Position numbers and translations under genes: made by a program. Shown in pieces: positions 35,068 through 44,441 of a stretch of DNA of 64,000 nucleotides (positions are counted from its first letter, which is position 1; each line of letters opens with the position of its first letter). This stretch comes from Proteiniphilum propionicum (GTDB lineage: Bacteria > Bacteroidota > Bacteroidia > Bacteroidales > Dysgonomonadaceae). The stretch is taken from NCBI RefSeq assembly GCF_022267555.1, contig NZ_CP073586.1, positions 248,001 to 312,000 of the forward strand. The letters run 5' to 3'. The notes beneath the pieces were generated by a model. The model saw only the letters and a program-made list of their open reading frames with translations, ran no database searches and was not told the DNA's origin.

Positions 35068-36072
35068 ATGTACAAAAAAATCGCGTTACTCATATTTATA
35101 TCATCCCTGCTGGCATCTTGCGTAGCACGAAAAATAAACGTCTCTTACCCTAAGGCTGACACTCCATTGCAGAAGCATATTCTAGGCTATGGCATGAAGT
35201 ATCTGAACAGGCCATACAGGTACGCCGGAAAAGGTCCCAACGCGTTCGATTGTGCAGGCTTTACATCTTTTGTCTTTCGTGAATTCGGATACAGCCTTAG
35301 CCCGAGTTCATCCGGCCAGTACAGGCAGTTTCCCGGAATAGATGACAGAAAAGAATTACGGCCGGGCGACCTGGTGTTCTTCGAGGGTCGTTCTCATAAC
35401 GGCAACGTGGGACATGTAGGGATTGTAAAAGATGTGCTTGGCAAAGGGCACTTCACATTTCTTCATGCATCCACCAACAACGGGGTTATAATATCAAGGT
35501 CGACCGAGCCATATTATGCTTCCCGCTATATTCGCGGAGGAAGGGTTCTGAATGAGAACCCGGTTTATACTGAACAACAAAATCAGTCTAAAAAGAAGAA
35601 AAGCATAGTATTTAATCCAGCAGCATCAAATGAAGGGCCAGAAATACAGAATGCTCAGTCAGCATTATCAGGTAAAGCGGGAGAGCCAGCTGAAACAGTT
35701 TTTGATGATATACATATGTCAGGCCAAAACAATAGCAGCAATAATCACGTAACTCTTTTACAGGCCAATACGCATGAAAATTCCTCTCCCGGGAGGAGCC
35801 AATCTGACAGCAGAAGAGATGGCCCTGAAAGTGGCACTGTTTTTAAAGCTGATATCTGTGTCGCCCTTAGAGAAGACTCAGTGATAGTTCCCAAGCCTGC
35901 AGTAATTAAAATAGGCGAGGACGGTCCCCTAAAGCTCACCGTTAAAATGGGCGAAACGCTCTATTCAATATCACGACAATTCAATTGCTCCATAGAACAA
36001 CTAAAGTCCTGGAATCCACATTTAGGCCCCATATTGATGGCAGGAGACACTTTGACTATTCTGTCTGATTAA
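35068..36072 (+). CDS. NlpC/P60 cell-wall peptidase lipoprotein with LysM domain
   Basis: 334 residues. Lipoprotein signal MYKKIALLIFISSLLASC. NlpC/P60 domain (about 45-165): catalytic Cys in FDCAGFTSFVFREFGY, His in GHVGIVKD and the third polar residue in FLHASTNNGVIIS. A long, low-complexity linker rich in Ser, Gln and Asn follows, then a C-terminal LysM domain (LTVKMGETLYSISRQFNCSIEQLKSWN). It should bind peptidoglycan and cut stem peptides from the outer-membrane side. A GTG at 35065 precedes the ATG chosen here. Downstream to 36422 there is no gene; 36272-36333 holds a hairpin with CTGAATT repeats. Confidence 0.93.
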   Translation: MYKKIALLIFISSLLASCVARKINVSYPKADTPLQKHILGYGMKYLNRPYRYAGKGPNAFDCAGFTSFVFREFGYSLSPSSSGQYRQFPGIDDRKELRPGDLVFFEGRSHNGNVGHVGIVKDVLGKGHFTFLHASTNNGVIISRSTEPYYASRYIRGGRVLNENPVYTEQQNQSKKKKSIVFNPAASNEGPEIQNAQSALSGKAGEPAETVFDDIHMSGQNNSSNNHVTLLQANTHENSSPGRSQSDSRRDGPESGTVFKADICVALREDSVIVPKPAVIKIGEDGPLKLTVKMGETLYSISRQFNCSIEQLKSWNPHLGPILMAGDTLTILSD

Positions 36073-36271
36073 GAGTTGATTACTTCGAGAGTCTTAAAAA
36101 TCGGGGTCCGTTGTTTAATAATGGAAAACTTTAAATGATGTTGTTTCCCATCTTTTACTTATTTTTGTATGCTGAAACCATTATGGTCCTGTTAAAAAAC
36201 CAAACAAAATAATATATTATATTATATTGTAATTGTGCCGGTTGCAGTCGAAATAAGAGTAAATGAACTTG

Positions 36272-36333
36272 AATTCAGCCTAAATGCTGAATTATAGAAA
36301 TGGATTTACATTGACTTGTAAAACGCTGAATTC
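36272..36333. repeat. Hairpin with repeated CTGAATT upstream of prfB
   Basis: AATTCAG (36272-36278) pairs with CTGAATT (36287-36293) around an 8-nt loop; a further GCTGAATTC follows at 36325-36333, able to replace the first partner. It lies 90-150 bp upstream of the prfB start in an otherwise featureless 350-bp gap. Could be an mRNA hairpin of the NlpC gene end or an operator. Confidence 0.35.
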
Positions 36334-36422
36334 TAGTGGCACTTATAAGCTCAATCTGCTCAATTATTGCCGATCTTTTTATTATCGGAGACTAGTGTGT
36401 TGAAATATAAAATTAAAACAAT

Positions 36423-37536
36423 ATGATTACTGCAGAACAACTGAAAGATTTGTTGGAGCGCGAGAAAGCGCTGAGGGGGTATCTTTGACGTAGATGCAAG
36501 AAGCATCCGGCTTGAAGAGGAAGAGCTGCGTACCCAGTCACCCGATTTCTGGAGCGACACCAAAGCGGCAGAAGCACAGATGAAAGTGGTAAGGGAACTA
36601 AAATTCTGGCTTAATGCCTACAACGAGGTAAAGGCTGCTGTGGATGAGCTGCAGCTTGCTTATGACTTTATGAAGGAAGGTGTTGTATCTGAGGAGGAGG
36701 CAGACGTCATTTATGCAAAAGCCCTCAAAATAATTGAGGACCTGGAACTTAAAAACATGCTTCGGCGTGAAGAGGATCAGCTTGGCGCCGTTTTAAAGGT
36801 CAATGCCGGTGCTGGCGGGACAGAGAGCCAGGACTGGGCCTCCATGCTTTTCCGAATGTACCAGCGATGGTGTGAGGACAAAAATTATAAGACCACTGTA
36901 ACCAACTGGCAGGATGGCGATGATGCAGGTATCAAGACCGCAACCCTGCAGGTGGAGGGCGATCTGGCCTATGGCTTCCTGAAAAGTGAAAACGGTGTTC
37001 ACAGACTCGTGCGTGTATCCCCTTATAATGCACAGGGTAAACGTATGACATCCTTTGCTTCGGTATTCGTTGTTCCTCTGGTTGACGATACTATAGAGAT
37101 AGAAGTAAATCCGGCGAACTTAAGCTGGGACACCTTCCGCTCTTCGGGAGCAGGAGGACAGAATGTGAACAAGGTGGAGACCGGTGTCAGGTTGCATTAT
37201 CTATACAAAGACCCCGATACAGGTGAAGAGCAGGAGATAGTGATTGAGAATACCGAGAGCCGTTCGCAGATGGGCAACCGTGAAAACGCTATGCGACTGC
37301 TTAAGTCACAGCTTTACGAGATGGAACTTGAAAAGCGCCGCTCAGCTCAAGCTGCCATTGAGGCGGGCAAAAAGAAAATAGAATGGGGATCACAGATTCG
37401 CAGTTATGTCTTTGATGACAGGCGAGTGAAAGACCACCGTACCAACTACCAGACATCAGACGTAAATGGGGTGATGGATGGCGACCTGGATGAATTCATC
37501 AAAGCCTATTTAATGGAATATGGAGGCAGCCTGTAA
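36423..37536 (+). CDS. prfB: Peptide chain release factor 2, with programmed +1 frameshift
   Basis: Read as join(36423-36485, 36487-37536), giving 370 residues. The first 21 codons end ...CTT followed by in-frame TGA (36486-36488) and C; a Shine-Dalgarno-like AGGGGG lies at 36474-36479. This is the classical RF2 autoregulatory site: when RF2 is scarce the ribosome slips forward from CTT and reads GAC. The main frame has SSGAGGQNVNKVETGVRLHY with the GGQ peptidyl-hydrolysis motif and RVSPYNAQGKRMTSF with the stop-codon recognition SPY (SPF in E. coli). It releases peptides at UGA and UAA. Confidence 0.97.
36474..36489 (+). promoter_or_regulatory. RF2 programmed +1 frameshift signal
   Basis: AGGGGG, three-base spacer TAT, slippery CTT, stop TGA and following C. 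All elements of the E. coli-type prfB site (AGGGGGTATCTTTGAC) are intact, so the upstream stop codon is regulatory and not a mutation. Confidence 0.95.
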
Positions 37537-37580
37537 CTGCCTCTTCCAAAAGGCCGACAAAAATTGAATATCCAGAGCGC

Positions 37581-37620
37581 GATGCAATTGAGAACTGGTA
37601 GATGCAATTGAGAACTGGTA
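37581..37620. repeat. Exact 20-bp tandem duplication
   Basis: Two perfect copies of a 20-bp unit starting GATGCAATTGAGAACTGGTA lie end to end (37581-37600 and 37601-37620) in the 120-bp gap between the convergent genes prfB and the TIGR02757 gene. Probably a recent slippage duplication. Confidence 0.9.
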
Positions 37621-37656
37621 ACTGTTTGCAAATTTGTTTTCACCCGGAAGATAGTG

Positions 37657-38424
37657 TTAACGGGTGGAGTCCGCCGATACAGATAATCCGAAAAGGGCAT
37701 AATCATATTTTACCGGATCGTCAGGATCAAGCAACCTCAGGTTTTCGGTAAGCTCAATTGCTGTTTTCCAATCAGTCTGTTTACGGGTAATCAGCCCCAA
37801 GCTCCGTGCGGTTCTGTCGACATGCAAATCAACGGGGCAAATAAGCTCACTCTGCGGAATCCTTTTCCAAAGGCCAAAATCCACACCGTTACTATCGGTT
37901 CGCACCATCCACCGCAGGAACATATTCAACCGCTTGCAGGCAGAGTTGCGGGCAGGAGTTGCCACATGCTTCCTGGTACGTGCAGGTGCGTCAGGATGAT
38001 TGAAAAACGCTTGTTCAAAACTGATGAGTGATTTTTCAATAGAGATGAACATTCCTCCGTTAAGAAATGCATCTTCAAGACTGTCATAAATGGTATAATG
38101 ATGATGTAAGAAACTTACAAAGTAAAGCAGATCGGTATCGTTAAAGGTGCGATGTTTAAAACCAAGCAGATTTTTCAGATCCCGGTCGCTGTGTTCCATA
38201 ATAAACCGGTAGGGTTCGTTTCCAAACCTCTCAACAAGCTCTTTACATTTTGAAATAATCGTTTTTCTCTGTCCCCACGCAAGTGTTGCAGCAAAGAAGC
38301 CAATTATTTCGCGGTCTTTTTTTGCAGAAAATAAGTGGGGAATTGAAATAGGATCATTTTCTATAAATGAGACTTGATTATACTGATTGGATTTCTCGTC
38401 AAGGAATTTTTTCAAATTAAACAT
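37657..38424 (-). CDS. TIGR02757-family protein
   Basis: 255 residues. LKKFLDEKSNQYNQVSFIENDPISIPHLFS, REIIGFFAATLAWGQRKTIISKCKELVERFGN and MVRTDSNGVDFGLWKRIPQSELICPVDLHVDRTARSLGLITRKQ are the recognisable blocks of this family, related in outline to the helix-hairpin-helix DNA glycosylases (the VDLHVDR block resembles their catalytic region). Function not established. Convergent with prfB. Confidence 0.88.
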   Translation of the reverse strand: MFNLKKFLDEKSNQYNQVSFIENDPISIPHLFSAKKDREIIGFFAATLAWGQRKTIISKCKELVERFGNEPYRFIMEHSDRDLKNLLGFKHRTFNDTDLLYFVSFLHHHYTIYDSLEDAFLNGGMFISIEKSLISFEQAFFNHPDAPARTRKHVATPARNSACKRLNMFLRWMVRTDSNGVDFGLWKRIPQSELICPVDLHVDRTARSLGLITRKQTDWKTAIELTENLRLLDPDDPVKYDYALFGLSVSADSTR

Positions 38425-38521
38425 TATGAGATAAAATTATTCGATGCAAAAATAGCTCTATTTCTTAAAAAACCTTACATTTGCAATAACAATTTATTTT
38501 TTGAATTTGTATCTGTTTTTA

Positions 38522-40786
38522 ATGAGACCTAACATATACACTGTAATACCCAGCCTGAAGAACCTTTTCCTTTTCTTCATCTCTCTATTCCCGTACACTG
38601 TTTCAGGGCAGATAAGCTATGGAGGGATGCCACTTCCATTCCATGCTGATGCTGGCGCACGCGCTATTGCTCCGGCAACGGATTTTTTCATTGAGATGCC
38701 CTCTTTTGATACGCAGGCAGCATTAAGGCGCTCAGAACAGGATCGGTCTAAATTCAAAAGCCTTGAGTTTGCTCATAAATTTCACGTACACCTTAGACCC
38801 GACAATTCAGGTATCATTTTCTCTGCTGGAGGCATGAAAGTGTGGCGTGTCGGCATCCGCTCGAAAGGAGCTTACTCCCTGAATATATTTTTCTCTAAAT
38901 TCAAGCTTCCAGCTGGAGCAAAAGTGTTTATCTATAACTCAGGTCAGACAGAAGTACTGGGATCTTATACCGAGAAAAACAACACAGAATTAAACATGCT
39001 CCCTGTTCAACCCCTTGGAGGAGATGAGTTAATTGTGGAGTATCAGGAGCCGCAGGATGCAACATTCAGCGGAGAGATTGAGATAGGTGAGGTAAATCAC
39101 GATTTTATGGGTATTTTCAGGGCTACAGAACCAAGGGACCCGGAACAGAGCTGTCATCCCAATTTAGTATGTTACCCGGAGAATATTCAGCCTGGCAGCG
39201 GCATTGTTGCGCTTATTATTAACGGAACGACCTACTGCACCGGTTCTCTTATAAACAATACATCTGATGAGTTAATACCATATTTAATAACTGCCACCCA
39301 CTGCCTTAACAAAGACTATAATGCATCATTCCTTGCAAACAGAAAATATGATCTCGTTGCTGGCAGCATTGTCGCCTTTTTCAATTATAACTCACCTGTC
39401 TGCTCCACTGATATCCGGGGCCCTCTGCAAATGACAATGGCTTCGGCCGATTCGGTACTTATCAGTGAACGGCACGATATCTCACTTTTGAAACTGAAAC
39501 AAGCCCCACCAAAAGAGTACCAGCCATACTACCTGGGATGGAATACAAACACTGCTCCTTCTGCACCCTTTCATGGATTGCATCATCCTAACGGGGGTAT
39601 AAAGAAAGTTGCTATCGGAACAAGGTCTCTGAGCATCGGATCATTTGATGATCCTAAATACAATATGGAACCTAACTCTTTTTGGGTGATTAATGAATGG
39701 GATACAGGCTCAACCGAAGGTGGCTCGTCAGGATCTCCGCTGCTGGACAGAGATAAAAGAATTGTCGGCACACTCACAGGAGGTGTCTCTCAGTGTTCAT
39801 CACCACGTGGCCCCGATATATATGCCTCTCTTTACAGATTCTGGAATGTTCAGGGATCGCTTAATAATCCAAACCCTATCAGTTATTACCTTGACCCGGT
39901 AAATTCGCAAGCAACGCAAATGGATGGGTATAATCCAAACGCCAACAGTCCGCTCACAAGGAGCCATAACTTTATTTATGATGAAAAAATATTGCAGTCC
40001 TATTTTCAGTCCATCCCTATGTTTGCTACAAACAACACATACGGGTACAGTGAGTTTGCAGAAGAGTTTTCTGCAAAAGCCGATACCCGGCTCCAAGGTG
40101 TGTTTATATCATCTCCGGCAACAGACAAAATCCTGAACATGAACATTCGTATAAGGGTCTACTCAGGCGAAAACGGCCCTGAAAGGCTGCTATATGAACA
40201 GCCTTTTAATTACGGTTTCATGTTTTTCAGTAATTCAGGTTTCCCGGTTGCACCACGCGATATGAGGCACAGTGTGGAAAACTACATAAAATTCATCAAT
40301 CCTGTAACCGTCTCTGGCAGATTTTATATCTCCTACTATGAAACAAAAGGAATAGCTGACGGCTTCTCAGCCTTCAACATTGAACCCAGAAAAATTGGTT
40401 CCGGAATGATCTGCACTTCCTGGATGAGAAACAGTATGGGTTGGGTAAGATCGTCAGAAAACATTGAAAATCCAGTTAATACCTCATTCATGATTATTCC
40501 CTATACATCAGGGAAGGAATCCGTAGCTGTTACACCTGAGAAGGAAGAGCCGATACTTACAGCATATCATTCAAGGGAGGTGAAGAGGATATTCATAGAA
40601 TCGAACTACGACATAATTGAATGGGAAATATATTACTCTTCGGGACAGAAAATCTATCATGAAAAGGCAGATCTAAGTATAAACAGAGTCTCCTATTCAT
40701 CGGGACACCTGCCCGGAGGAGTCTATATTGTAAAGGTAAAAACTATTGATGGTATAACAAGATCGAGAAAAGTACTGGTTATGTAA
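38522..40786 (+). CDS. Secreted trypsin-like serine protease with T9SS sorting domain
   Basis: About 754 residues. An N-terminal signal region (LKNLFLFFISLFPYTVSGQ) leads into a beta-rich pro-region, then a lysyl-endopeptidase-like S1 domain: His in LITATHCLNKDY, Asp in ERHDISLLKLKQ, Ser in TEGGSSGSPLLDRDKR. A large beta-sandwich region follows. The last 70 residues (IIEWEIYYSSGQKIYHE, LPGGVYIVKVKT, SRKVLVM) form a type A T9SS C-terminal domain, so the protein should cross the outer membrane by type IX secretion and be released or anchored on the surface. The ATG at 38522 is preferred over an upstream TTG at 38501. Confidence 0.9.
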   Translation: MRPNIYTVIPSLKNLFLFFISLFPYTVSGQISYGGMPLPFHADAGARAIAPATDFFIEMPSFDTQAALRRSEQDRSKFKSLEFAHKFHVHLRPDNSGIIFSAGGMKVWRVGIRSKGAYSLNIFFSKFKLPAGAKVFIYNSGQTEVLGSYTEKNNTELNMLPVQPLGGDELIVEYQEPQDATFSGEIEIGEVNHDFMGIFRATEPRDPEQSCHPNLVCYPENIQPGSGIVALIINGTTYCTGSLINNTSDELIPYLITATHCLNKDYNASFLANRKYDLVAGSIVAFFNYNSPVCSTDIRGPLQMTMASADSVLISERHDISLLKLKQAPPKEYQPYYLGWNTNTAPSAPFHGLHHPNGGIKKVAIGTRSLSIGSFDDPKYNMEPNSFWVINEWDTGSTEGGSSGSPLLDRDKRIVGTLTGGVSQCSSPRGPDIYASLYRFWNVQGSLNNPNPISYYLDPVNSQATQMDGYNPNANSPLTRSHNFIYDEKILQSYFQSIPMFATNNTYGYSEFAEEFSAKADTRLQGVFISSPATDKILNMNIRIRVYSGENGPERLLYEQPFNYGFMFFSNSGFPVAPRDMRHSVENYIKFINPVTVSGRFYISYYETKGIADGFSAFNIEPRKIGSGMICTSWMRNSMGWVRSSENIENPVNTSFMIIPYTSGKESVAVTPEKEEPILTAYHSREVKRIFIESNYDIIEWEIYYSSGQKIYHEKADLSINRVSYSSGHLPGGVYIVKVKTIDGITRSRKVLVM

Positions 40787-40796
40787 CAAGACCGGA

Positions 40797-42593
40797 CTAA
40801 TTATACCGGCTCACTTCGGCAGTGGTTGCTTTTTCACCCTCTTCCGGTGCTTCTTCCTGCCCCTCTTCAGCCACTCTGTCCATTAGTTGATTAATGCGAT
40901 CTTCATCATCAATAACCACTTGTACCGCCTCGCCATTCTCATCTGAACCCTTTACCAGGTTATCAGCGGAGAGGCTGCAATCCTTTTTACCGATCTGCTC
41001 TTTCAAGTAATTTGATATAACACTGCTTCCCTCTCCTGAATCCTCTGCACGCGAATATTCTTGTTTTCCCACTTCTGGCTTTACTTCAGGAACTGGCACC
41101 ACTTTTTTACCCACTATCAACTGGTCTCCAATTCCTATTCTTGTTGAGCTCAGCCCGTTCCAAAACTGAATTTGAGACACTTTCACACCATTACGCTGTG
41201 CAATTTTTCCAAGTGTATCTCCTTTTCTTACCCGATAATATAGATTCTCCGTGCGTGTAACGCCGGCAGAGGCTTCTGATGCCTCTGTGGATACCTGTTC
41301 TGCATTTTCGGTTTTGGATATTTCCTCTGCCCGTTTGCCCACTATCAGCTGTTTTCCAATACTCAGTCTGTCTGATTTAAGCCCGTTCCATGATTTAAGC
41401 TGTGCCAGGGTAATGCCGTTTCTCCCGGCAATGGCAGAAAGGTTGTCCCCCTTTTTCACACGGTAGTAAATGTTTGCCGTATTTCCCGACCCTGAAGATA
41501 CCGATCCGTTCAGATAGTTTTCGGTGTTGACTCTGTGAGTAAGAAATCTTCCTCTTTCAAAATTTACTATCGAGTCATTTTTATCGATATAAGAATACAT
41601 TTTTTCAGTGGGAAGCACCAAAGCATATGGTTTGAAGTTACCGGGAATAATATCTTTCTTGAACTGCGGGTTAAGCCTTCTCAACTCGCTTACGGGCAGA
41701 TCAAGCACCCCTGCAATCTGCTCGAAATGGATCCGCTCATTTACCTGAATCGTATCCAATGCAGTGTTTGCACCTGAAAGGTGTACCGGGCAGATGTTAT
41801 GGTCTGCATAATAATTCATAATGTAATTGGCTGCAATAAAGGCAGGAACATACCCTCTTGTCTCTCGTGGCAAAAGGTAATATATTTCCCAATAATCATG
41901 TTTTCCACCACTTCGGGCTATAGCTTTATTCACACTGCCCGGTCCGCAGTTGTATGCTGCGATGACCAGGTTCCAGTCCCCATAAATAGCGTACAGATCC
42001 TTCAGATATTGTACTGCAGCCTCAGTGGCCTTGTAAGGATCCCTCCTCTCATCGACCAGGCTGTTTACTTCCAACCCATATCCTTTACCGGTACGAAGCA
42101 TAAACTGCCACAGCCCTGTAGCACCGGCACGTGATACAGCAACCGGATTCAGTGCCGACTCAATGACCGGCAGGTATTTCAGTTCCAGAGGCAGGCCATG
42201 CCTGTCCAAAGCCTGTTCAAACATAGGAAAATAGTAGTCCCCCAGGGCAAGCATATATGCCACTTGCTCCCTTTTCCGGATGGCATACATCTCGATATAG
42301 TTTTTCACCACGCTGTTGAACGAGACCTCCATCACCGTCGGCAACTGGTAAAGCCTTTTTATAAAAACAGTATCGTGAAAAGTAACATTCTCCCCACGTT
42401 TACAATCAACATTTGCTTTTGAGAGATCGAGCTGCCAGTTGTGCAGCAGGTCACTAAGCTTTTCAGTCATACTTTCGGGATAAACAATCTCGTTGTCTTT
42501 TATTTCCCTGGAGGTTGCATGGCCGTTTTCCTGAGCTGTCAGTGCAGCACTAATCAACAAACATATCAGTGTAACTAATAAATTTTTCTTCAT
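40797..42593 (-). CDS. mltD: Membrane-bound lytic murein transglycosylase D-like, with two LysM domains
   Basis: 598 residues. Signal peptide MKKNLLVTLICLLISAALTAQ. SLT domain (about 110-250): the catalytic Glu is in LKYLPVIESALNPVAVSRAGATGLWQFM, with AYNCGPGSVNKAI and YVPAFIAANYIMNY following. Two LysM repeats (YYRVKKGDNLSAIAGRNGITL and YYRVRKGDTLGKIAQRNGVKV) and an acidic C-terminal tail. It cuts the glycan strand of peptidoglycan to 1,6-anhydroMurNAc ends. It is the end of the parA-parB-DUF5683-mltD run that is conserved in Bacteroidota; the relA gene that often follows is not here. Confidence 0.93.
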   Translation of the reverse strand: MKKNLLVTLICLLISAALTAQENGHATSREIKDNEIVYPESMTEKLSDLLHNWQLDLSKANVDCKRGENVTFHDTVFIKRLYQLPTVMEVSFNSVVKNYIEMYAIRKREQVAYMLALGDYYFPMFEQALDRHGLPLELKYLPVIESALNPVAVSRAGATGLWQFMLRTGKGYGLEVNSLVDERRDPYKATEAAVQYLKDLYAIYGDWNLVIAAYNCGPGSVNKAIARSGGKHDYWEIYYLLPRETRGYVPAFIAANYIMNYYADHNICPVHLSGANTALDTIQVNERIHFEQIAGVLDLPVSELRRLNPQFKKDIIPGNFKPYALVLPTEKMYSYIDKNDSIVNFERGRFLTHRVNTENYLNGSVSSGSGNTANIYYRVKKGDNLSAIAGRNGITLAQLKSWNGLKSDRLSIGKQLIVGKRAEEISKTENAEQVSTEASEASAGVTRTENLYYRVRKGDTLGKIAQRNGVKVSQIQFWNGLSSTRIGIGDQLIVGKKVVPVPEVKPEVGKQEYSRAEDSGEGSSVISNYLKEQIGKKDCSLSADNLVKGSDENGEAVQVVIDDEDRINQLMDRVAEEGQEEAPEEGEKATTAEVSRYN

Positions 42594-42640
42594 AAGATAA
42601 GATTACCACTCCTTAAAATATGGAGTTGACATTTAAATAG

Positions 42641-43444
42641 TTAGAAATTAAAACTCCACTGCACTCCCAATGATGAGCTTCCATTATAACCGTACCTCTC
42701 GTCTTTAACCATCACCGGTGCCACACGCATTGACAAATCGGGGCTTATGTCGAAATCAAACAACTGGGCATCTACATATGCATCCACAATAGCTATCAGA
42801 TACAAGGCAAATGTTCCAATAATACTAAAATCTCTGTAATAGCGATAATAGTCCTTACGCTGTTTCAAAACATCAGTAAACCAACGTATATCTGTAGTTG
42901 CAGGATCCTGGCCATATGGCAGCATGTTATGCCAACGGTTGGTATCAGGGTTATCATCCATGATATCCTGATATGCTCCCAGGTAATCACGGTAATACCC
43001 ATTGTTCCAGGTGATAGCATACGTAAATCCGACAAAGCCTCCGTACAAAATTGGCAATTTCCAGTACTTCCTGTTATATATCTGTCCTAATCCGGGGAAC
43101 AATGCCGAGAAGATAACTGCTTTTCGCGGTGTTGGCTTAAACCGGTATGAAGGTGTGAAAAAAGAGTCACTGGTGGAGCCATCAATCAAGAAGCTATCTC
43201 TAAACTTAATGGTATCTTCCTTAACATGCACAGCTGAATCTTTGGTAATTATGCTTGCCGTAACCACTGTTTGCTGCGGCACAGTAAGAGTGGATGTGTC
43301 AGAAGGCCGGATAGCCTTCACTGAATCCTCAATAATAACTTGAGCCGAATCCTGTCGCTGTTGCAGTAAATTAATCTGCGAATAGGCTTTGACATAACAA
43401 AAAACAGAGAACAGGCATACAAGAACAGGGGCAAGCTTCATCAT
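42641..43444 (-). CDS. DUF5683-family outer-membrane-associated protein
   Basis: 267 residues. Signal peptide (MMKLAPVLVCLFSVFCYVKAYS). The family core is FKPTPRKAVIFSALFPGLGQIYNRKYWKLPILYGGFVGFTYAI with a hydrophobic hairpin, then YRYYRDFSIIGTFALYLIAIVDAYVDAQLFDFDIS, and a short C-terminal beta region. Function unknown; it is consistently encoded between parB and mltD in Bacteroidota, hinting at a link between chromosome segregation and envelope growth (inference). It starts 4 bp after the parB stop. Two adjacent ATGs are possible starts. Confidence 0.88.
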   Translation of the reverse strand: MMKLAPVLVCLFSVFCYVKAYSQINLLQQRQDSAQVIIEDSVKAIRPSDTSTLTVPQQTVVTASIITKDSAVHVKEDTIKFRDSFLIDGSTSDSFFTPSYRFKPTPRKAVIFSALFPGLGQIYNRKYWKLPILYGGFVGFTYAITWNNGYYRDYLGAYQDIMDDNPDTNRWHNMLPYGQDPATTDIRWFTDVLKQRKDYYRYYRDFSIIGTFALYLIAIVDAYVDAQLFDFDISPDLSMRVAPVMVKDERYGYNGSSSLGVQWSFNF

Positions 43445-43448
43445 CGGC

Positions 43449-44357
43449 CTATTTTTTCATTTTATCAAACATCACTATAATACGCTCCAGATCTTCTGGC
43501 GACTCAAATGGAATAGTGATCTTCCCTTTTCCCCGTTTGTTGAGGGTGAACTGCACATCGGTTTTAAAATAGGAGGAAAGGTGCTGTTTTAAAGCGTCAA
43601 AATCGTCAGGTAGCATCTGTTTTACCGCAGGTTTCCTTTTTTGTGACTTGCTGCCACCTGAAGAGATCGACTTAGGAATGGGTTCCCCGTCACTGAATTC
43701 CCTCACAATTGTTTCCACTTTCCGTACCGATAACTCCTCATCGAGAATCAGATTGTAAAGCGAGAGCTGTGCCACAGGATCGTTCATTGTAACTAGTGCA
43801 CGGGCATGCCCCATATCAATCTTCTTGTTTTTTACCCCCATTTGCACTTCGGCAGGAAGCTTCAAAAGTCGCAGATAATTGGCAACAGTAGCCCTTTTTT
43901 TACCCACTCTCTCGCTCAGTTGCTCCTGTGTAAGAGACATTGTGTCTATAAGAGTTTGATAAGCAAGTGCAATCTCAATTGAGTTAAGGTCTTCACGCTG
44001 AATATTCTCAATCAGCGCCATTTCCATTATATCATCATCATCAACCGTTTTTATATAGGCCGGTATTGTTGACAACCCTGCCAGCTGTGAAGCGCGGTAG
44101 CGACGCTCTCCGGCAATAATCTGATATTCGTCTTCATCCAGTTTTCTTAAAGTAACGGGTTGAATAACGCCAATGGATTTTATGGAAGCCGATAACTCTA
44201 TCAATGCGTCCTCATCGAACACCCGGCGTGGTTGATCGGGATTGGGAATAATCTTACCCAACTCCACCTCACTGATAGAAGAAGAGCCCTTTGTCTCACC
44301 ATCGTTAAAAGTGATCAAAGCATCCAATCCTCTTCCTAATGCATTCTTTTTCGCCAT
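43449..44357 (-). CDS. parB: ParB-family chromosome partition protein
   Basis: 302 residues. MAKKNALGRGLDALI is the standard ParA-interacting start. The CTPase/ParB-N domain has IIPNPDQPRRVFDEDALIELSASIKSIGVIQPVTLR, GERRYRASQLAG and ALIENIQREDLNSIEIALAY; the helix-turn-helix is LTQEQLSERVGKKRATVANYLRLLKLP. It loads at parS as a CTP-dependent clamp. No perfect parS site was found in this window. Confidence 0.97.
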   Translation of the reverse strand: MAKKNALGRGLDALITFNDGETKGSSSISEVELGKIIPNPDQPRRVFDEDALIELSASIKSIGVIQPVTLRKLDEDEYQIIAGERRYRASQLAGLSTIPAYIKTVDDDDIMEMALIENIQREDLNSIEIALAYQTLIDTMSLTQEQLSERVGKKRATVANYLRLLKLPAEVQMGVKNKKIDMGHARALVTMNDPVAQLSLYNLILDEELSVRKVETIVREFSDGEPIPKSISSGGSKSQKRKPAVKQMLPDDFDALKQHLSSYFKTDVQFTLNKRGKGKITIPFESPEDLERIIVMFDKMKK

Positions 44358-44441
44358 AATATATACCCTGATAATTTTCCGGTCTATGCTTTTCTAAATC
44401 GATAATTCAAATAACAAACATAAAAACCAAAGTGCACAAAG

